Shown: positions 4,948-8,901 of the stretch, one piece after another
How the letters are laid out: each line of letters opens with the position of its first letter
How positions within the stretch are numbered: the first letter of the stretch is position 1
Assembly (NCBI GenBank): GCA_034409055.1
Contig: DAOUMU010000291.1
Span: 1 to 8,901 of the forward strand
Direction of reading: 5' to 3'
Length of the DNA: 8,901 nt
Origin: DAOUMU01 sp034409055
GTDB taxonomy: Bacteria > Chloroflexota > Anaerolineae > 4572-78 > J111
Translations under genes and position numbers: made by a program
The notes under the pieces: generated by a model
Told to the model about the DNA's origin: nothing
What the model saw: only the letters and a program-made list of their open reading frames with translations
Database searches by the model: none

Positions 4948-4977
4948 AAAAAGGGAGCAAATTGAAAGGATTGCTCC
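4948..4977 (-). terminator. Intrinsic terminator of the OmpR-type regulator gene
   Basis: Read on the minus strand, GGAGCAA pairs perfectly with TTGCTCC across a ten-base loop (plus-strand 4954-4960 and 4971-4977) and is followed by CTTTTT. It lies about 80 bp past the stop codon. This is the only canonical Rho-independent terminator I find in the window. Confidence 0.75.
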
Positions 4978-5055
4978 AAGGAGTTTGAAAGGGGTACATG
5001 AAACGTAAAATGTGAAACCTCAAACCTTATTATGTTTTGAAAACTCAGGAGGATT

Positions 5056-5886
5056 TTATTTTTTGGTAGGAGTGAAGCGGTACCCACGCCGGCGCACGGT
5101 GTGGATCAGACGGGGGGACTTGGGATCGACCTCCAGTTTACGACGCAAACGAGAGATATAGGGGCGAATGATATTTTCGGCCTCCTCTTCGGTCTCGTCG
5201 TAACCCCAGGCGGTGTGAACCAACTTCTGGCAAGAGAGTACCAGGCCCGGATAGGCCATCAGGCTGGCCAGGACGGCTGTTTCTCCCTTGGTCATTTCAA
5301 TCGGGGAGGTGGCCGGGCTATCGTCTATCGTTACCAGTCGCTTTTGGCGGTCTAACCGCAAGGGATAGACGTGTATAAAACGTTCTCCGTGAGAACTTGA
5401 ATAGGGGAAAGAAGCAGGGGGCGGCGTTTCTAAAGGGGGTGGAGAGATTGGCTCCCTTTCAAACTGTTGCTGCGGGGGTGATCGTTTGGGCCGCTTTTGC
5501 AGAGCCCGGGTGATCGCATCGACAATCTCGCGCGTGCCGGCCGGCTTGCGCAGATAATCGACCGCTTCCAATTTGACCGCAGCAATGGCACTTTCCACGC
5601 TGGCGTGGCCGGTCAGGACAATAATCAATAGGTCGGGCTGCAGGTAGCGGGCGCGATACATCACTTCGACGCCATCCATACCGGGCATACGCATATCCAA
5701 CACCATCAGGTCGTAGGATGTGCGCTCCAGTAGGGTCAATGCCTCTTCACCAGAGCCTGCTTCGTCGACGGCATACTCCAGTAAGGTCAGGACACGGACC
5801 AACGGCGAGCGAATATGTGGTTCATCATCGACAATCAATAACCGGGCTTCCGGGCTATCCTGTGGCGAGATTAGCGATTCCGGCAT
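5056..5886 (-). CDS. OmpR/PhoB-type response regulator (receiver plus winged helix)
   Basis: The product is a 276-residue two-domain transcription regulator. The receiver spans residues 14-130, with the acidic pair D20-D21, phosphoacceptor D64 (YDLMVLDMRMP), T92 (VLTGH) and K114 (KP). A Pro-rich flexible linker follows at about 134-165, longer than in most OmpR proteins. A Trans_reg_C winged helix occupies about 171-273, with the recognition-helix region AENIIRPYISRLRRKLE and the terminal wing RRRGYRF. Phosphorylation is expected to promote dimerisation and DNA binding. It starts at an ATG with only a weak purine stretch (GGTAG) upstream. The kinase gene lies 109 bp upstream on the same strand and is the obvious partner. 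An extended -10 precedes it, so it may be transcribed separately as well as with the kinase. Confidence 0.93.
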   Translation of the reverse strand: MPESLISPQDSPEARLLIVDDEPHIRSPLVRVLTLLEYAVDEAGSGEEALTLLERTSYDLMVLDMRMPGMDGVEVMYRARYLQPDLLIIVLTGHASVESAIAAVKLEAVDYLRKPAGTREIVDAITRALQKRPKRSPPQQQFEREPISPPPLETPPPASFPYSSSHGERFIHVYPLRLDRQKRLVTIDDSPATSPIEMTKGETAVLASLMAYPGLVLSCQKLVHTAWGYDETEEEAENIIRPYISRLRRKLEVDPKSPRLIHTVRRRGYRFTPTKK

Positions 5887-5951
5887 GCTTCTACCAGTAA
5901 CATCTGATGCAGACTTGATTGTATCCTATGCGTTCCAGGAATGTTAAATAC

Positions 5952-5960
5952 ATTATACCA
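5952..5960 (-). promoter_or_regulatory. Extended -10 promoter candidate for the OmpR-type regulator
   Basis: On the minus strand the bases read TGGTATAAT, a consensus TATAAT with the TGN extension, 65 bp before the ATG and in the gap after the kinase stop codon. It overlaps a small palindrome AATGT-N5-ACATT (plus-strand 5940-5954) that could be an operator near the transcription start. That role is a guess from position only. Confidence 0.5.
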
Positions 5961-5995
5961 TAATTTGTTTGAATCCCCTTGTCGTTTAGCTTGAT

Positions 5996-8901
5996 TTAGG
6001 CGGCAGAGGGCAGTTTTACGGTAAAGATCACCCCCTGCTGGTTCCCTAAATTTTCAACCGTGAGCGAACCAGCATGCTGTTGAACCAGGCTATGGCTAAT
6101 CCATAACCCCAAGCCACTGCCCTCGGGTTTAGTGGTAAAGAAGGGGTCAAAAATATGGGATAGGATTTCTGAGGAAATGGTTGGACCATTGTTGGTAAAG
6201 GATATGGCCACCTCGTTTCCCTCGGGATAAATAGCGATGTGAAGCTGGCCATGATCAGCCATGGCCTCAATGGCGTTGATCACCAAGTTCATGAAGATCT
6301 GAGTCAGATGATCTGGCACGGCCAGTACAGGGGGGACATCTCGTAAATCCGTGCTGACTTGAATCCTACGATGGACCAGTTTTTTATTGGTTAAAGCCAG
6401 CACTCGCTGCACCAGGTCGGCTACAAACACCTGCTGGCGTGGGGCTGGCTTCGGGTGAGCATAGTTGAGCACGCGCTGGGCGGTGTCTCGCAAGCGTTCG
6501 ATTTCTTGGCGAATGATCTCTAAATATTTTTCGCTTTCGCCCGGTTCCAGGGGAAAGTCTAATATCAAGTCCAGGTGGCTCTGGATAGCCTGCAAAGGGT
6601 TGTTTATTTCGTGAGCCAGGGTGGCGGCTAACTGCCCCAGGGCTGTCAGGCGCTCGATATGGATAGCCTGACGCTCGGCTTGCTTACGCTGGGTGATGTT
6701 GCGGATAATGACCAGCACTTCGTTGGAACCACTGATTACTAACCGAATCTCAAAGTGCTGTATTCCCCAGGGGAAAGTGTGTTCATATTCAAAAACTTGT
6801 ATCTGGCCTGAGGTCAGGGCTTGGGCAATGTAATTCCGGATCAGGTCAACCAGCTCGGGCGGCAAAATATTGCTCAGATTTTCGCCGGCCGTTGTTTTAC
6901 CCAAAATACCGGGTGATAAACCATCGTCATCAACCAGTTTGGAATCCAGCAGTTGTCCTTCGCGGCTAAGGTAGAACATCGAGTCGGGAATGGCATCCAG
7001 AATGGCCTGGTTTTTGGCCGCAACCTGGCGTAGTTTTTGTTCAGCCTGGATTCGTTCGGCAATCTCTCGTTGGGCCTGATCGTACAAACGGGCGTTCTCA
7101 GTGGCAGTGGCAGCCTGGTTAGCCAAAAGTTGGGCCAGGGCGATTTCATCGGGGGTAAAAGTGCGTTCGCCCCGGTCATCCATCACCTCAACCAGACCCA
7201 CAACGCGATCCTGGAATTCCATGGACAACATCAACAAGGTTTTGATATGAATCGCCTGCATATAGGCCAATTCAGCCGGATCGACATCAGCCTGACCAAT
7301 CGTCATTTGTTGGGCCCGTCGTTTCAGCAAGACCTGTTTGGTTAAAGGAAAATCGGCCAACGGATAGACTGTCTCCGACATCTCCTCCCACCATTCAGCC
7401 GGGGTATACTCGGCTACCATCGAAACGGTGTCGGCGGCCTGATCCCACTCGGAAATGGCACAACCTTGCACTTCCAACAGGTTGGCTATCTCCCTGGTGA
7501 CTGTATTCAACACATGCTGGAGGTCTAATCTGGAAGCGATGGTGGCCCCGGCATATTGCAAGGCGAGCAGCTTGTGGTTAAGGGCAAGGGCTGCTTGTTC
7601 CGCCTGTTTTCGTTCAGCAATCTCCTGCTGAGCCTGATCATGCAGTCGAGCGTTCTCCAGGGCGATGGCAGCCGCCTGAGCCAGAGGCTGCAGACGTTCA
7701 ACATCTTTGGTCGAGAATTTGTTGGGTATCTCACTATCCAATCGAAGCAATCCCAGTACCTGCTCGTGCAAGCAGATAGGGACTGATATATATGACCTAA
7801 TCCAGGCCGATTCTTTTATCACGACCCAATCTGGCGTTTGATGCGTATCGAAGACGACCAATGGTTGGCGGGATTGGACGACCTGGGCATCCAGCGGAAA
7901 GTCGACCAGAGGCTGCTGTAAGTTGGCCAGCCAGGTCTCACTGCTGAAAGTCTGATAGCCCTGCCAGCGCACGATGTGCAGGGTGTCCTCTTTGAGTAAG
8001 GCAATGTTGGCCGCCCTATAGGAGACAATCTGCTGCACCTGGCGCAGAATTTCGTTCAAGACTGCTGTCCGGCTGGTCTGAGCGGTGAGGGCCAGGAATA
8101 CATCGCCCAGGGTTTCGGCCAGCAGGCGTTGTTCCCATTCGGCAACCAACAGGCGTTGTTGTTCCAATTCAGCCTGTTTGCGGGCGGTGATGTCAAGAGC
8201 GGTACCCAGGACAGCCACTTCCCCCTCGAACTCAATCAGCCCCAGGGTGGCATTTACCCAACAATCCTGGCCGTTTTTAGTCAGCAGCTTAAATTCGTAT
8301 TGGTCGAGAACCGGTTCACCGCGTTGGCGTGCTCTACCCCGCCTTTTGAGCAGTTCTTGGTAATCAGGGTGGCCCACCTCCCAGAAATCCATGGCCAACA
8401 ACTCTGCCTGGCTGTAGCCGGTTATGGTTTCAGTCGCAGGGTTCACATAGCGATTCTTGGTACCCTGATAGATAAAGATAGCGGCCGAGGTTGACTCGGC
8501 CAGGGTGCGAAACTTGGCCTCACTCTCCCGCAGGGCTTCTATGGCCTGGTCACGCCGAATTGTGTTCTGTCTCCAGGCAATCAGCAAACCTAAAGCAACG
8601 ATCGTGCTCAGGCTCATAACGATGAACGAAATGCGTATCTGGGCTGTGGCTCCGGTGGACTCCAAAATCTCGGGGAGGGGGGTGGACAGACCGATGATCC
8701 AGGTGTATTCGCCCACGGATACCGGTGTCCAGGCCGCCACCTCTTTCCCCTTATCCGGCAGCCAGATATACCAGCCGACGTCCTCGCGGGCATTCATCAC
8801 AGCCTCTGTCATCTCTTCGTAGTGACTGGCCCCCAGCCGAACCTGCAAAGCAAAGATTTCGGCCATACTTTTGCCCCGGTACGCCTCCGGAAAATCAGAA
8901 C
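5996..8901 (-). CDS. Membrane hybrid-sensor histidine kinase, Cache-TM-PAS-GAF-GAF-PAS-HisKA-HATPase (5' end outside window)
   Basis: This is a sensor kinase that autophosphorylates on His and passes the phosphate to a receiver. Counting from the ATG at 8866: the tail of an extracellular Cache-type sensor (to about 72, WYIWLPDKGKEVAAWTPV), a membrane helix (78-98), PAS 1 (117-231), GAF 1 (254-402), GAF 2 (440-587), PAS 2 (617-729), a HisKA H-box with H752 (LAHEINNP), and an HATPase_c domain with its N-box (NLVINAIEAM, about 860-869) and G2 box GSGLGL (916-921). The G1 box reads NNGPTI (892-897) instead of the usual DxGxGI. Coiled-coil linkers with the recurring motif EIAER.QAEQ join the modules. 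The frame stays open upstream of 8866 to the window edge (...DFPEAYRGKS) and a lone Cache tail is not a domain start, so the true start lies beyond 8901. The module order suggests one external and several cytoplasmic inputs. There is no receiver domain of its own. Confidence 0.92.
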   Translation of the reverse strand, partial: SDFPEAYRGKSMAEIFALQVRLGASHYEEMTEAVMNAREDVGWYIWLPDKGKEVAAWTPVSVGEYTWIIGLSTPLPEILESTGATAQIRISFIVMSLSTIVALGLLIAWRQNTIRRDQAIEALRESEAKFRTLAESTSAAIFIYQGTKNRYVNPATETITGYSQAELLAMDFWEVGHPDYQELLKRRGRARQRGEPVLDQYEFKLLTKNGQDCWVNATLGLIEFEGEVAVLGTALDITARKQAELEQQRLLVAEWEQRLLAETLGDVFLALTAQTSRTAVLNEILRQVQQIVSYRAANIALLKEDTLHIVRWQGYQTFSSETWLANLQQPLVDFPLDAQVVQSRQPLVVFDTHQTPDWVVIKESAWIRSYISVPICLHEQVLGLLRLDSEIPNKFSTKDVERLQPLAQAAAIALENARLHDQAQQEIAERKQAEQAALALNHKLLALQYAGATIASRLDLQHVLNTVTREIANLLEVQGCAISEWDQAADTVSMVAEYTPAEWWEEMSETVYPLADFPLTKQVLLKRRAQQMTIGQADVDPAELAYMQAIHIKTLLMLSMEFQDRVVGLVEVMDDRGERTFTPDEIALAQLLANQAATATENARLYDQAQREIAERIQAEQKLRQVAAKNQAILDAIPDSMFYLSREGQLLDSKLVDDDGLSPGILGKTTAGENLSNILPPELVDLIRNYIAQALTSGQIQVFEYEHTFPWGIQHFEIRLVISGSNEVLVIIRNITQRKQAERQAIHIERLTALGQLAATLAHEINNPLQAIQSHLDLILDFPLEPGESEKYLEIIRQEIERLRDTAQRVLNYAHPKPAPRQQVFVADLVQRVLALTNKKLVHRRIQVSTDLRDVPPVLAVPDHLTQIFMNLVINAIEAMADHGQLHIAIYPEGNEVAISFTNNGPTISSEILSHIFDPFFTTKPEGSGLGLWISHSLVQQHAGSLTVENLGNQQGVIFTVKLPSAA

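Noticed and set aside
7040..7680. Possible DNA repeat within the kinase gene
   Set aside because: The two similar stretches (around 7050-7110 and 7615-7680) encode the recurring NARL.DQAQ.EIAER.QAEQ end of each GAF domain; this is protein-level domain repetition, not a separate DNA element.
1..8901. CRISPR array, tRNA or rRNA genes, defence or phage genes
   Set aside because: I looked for regularly spaced direct repeats, cloverleaf-like segments and defence-type motifs on both strands and found none.

Overview
The window looks like a bacterial chromosome fragment, probably from a Chloroflexota-type organism (Anaerolineae or Chloroflexia). This is inferred from style only: a lipoprotein with a long Pro/Thr linker, a very large Cache-PAS-GAF-GAF-PAS histidine kinase, stand-alone receivers and abundant insertion sequences. 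No rRNA, tRNA or other taxonomic marker is present, so the assignment is tentative.

Left part (1-1048): a non-coding stretch with several hairpins, then a minus-strand gene (250-1014) for a secreted lipoprotein with a Pro/Thr-rich spacer and an OB-fold-like C-terminal domain.

Middle part (1041-4124): a nested stack of mobile DNA. A complete IS4-family element (1096-2509, 10-bp target duplication) and a complete IS630-family element (2628-4098, 34-bp perfect terminal repeats) lie about 120 bp apart. When both are removed on paper, the remaining pieces join into one 171-bp non-coding element. It has roughly 24-bp terminal inverted repeats and an 8-bp flanking duplication (GAGTTTTT), like a MITE. 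The IS630 element split the right terminal repeat of this older element, so the order of events can be read: MITE first, then both ISs (their relative order is not resolved). The IS4 element carries a perfect 11-bp hairpin over its transposase start codon, which only a read-through transcript could form. The IS630 transposase is split into an HTH frame and a DDE frame at an A7 slippery run.

Right part (4125-8901): a minus-strand two-component cluster read right to left. It consists of a membrane sensor histidine kinase whose 5' end runs off the window, an OmpR-type response regulator (receiver plus winged helix), and a second response regulator that is receiver-only. The two receivers align without gaps from residue 1 to 133 at about 63% identity by hand count, so they look like a local duplication in which one copy lacks or lost the DNA-binding domain. 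Each regulator has its own extended -10 candidate, and the OmpR-type gene is followed by a clear intrinsic terminator. A 31-bp AT-rich direct repeat brackets the receiver-only gene. The likely wiring is kinase to one or both receivers, with the OmpR-type regulator as transcriptional output and the single-domain receiver as a phosphate sink, competitor or protein-protein output; this wiring is inference.
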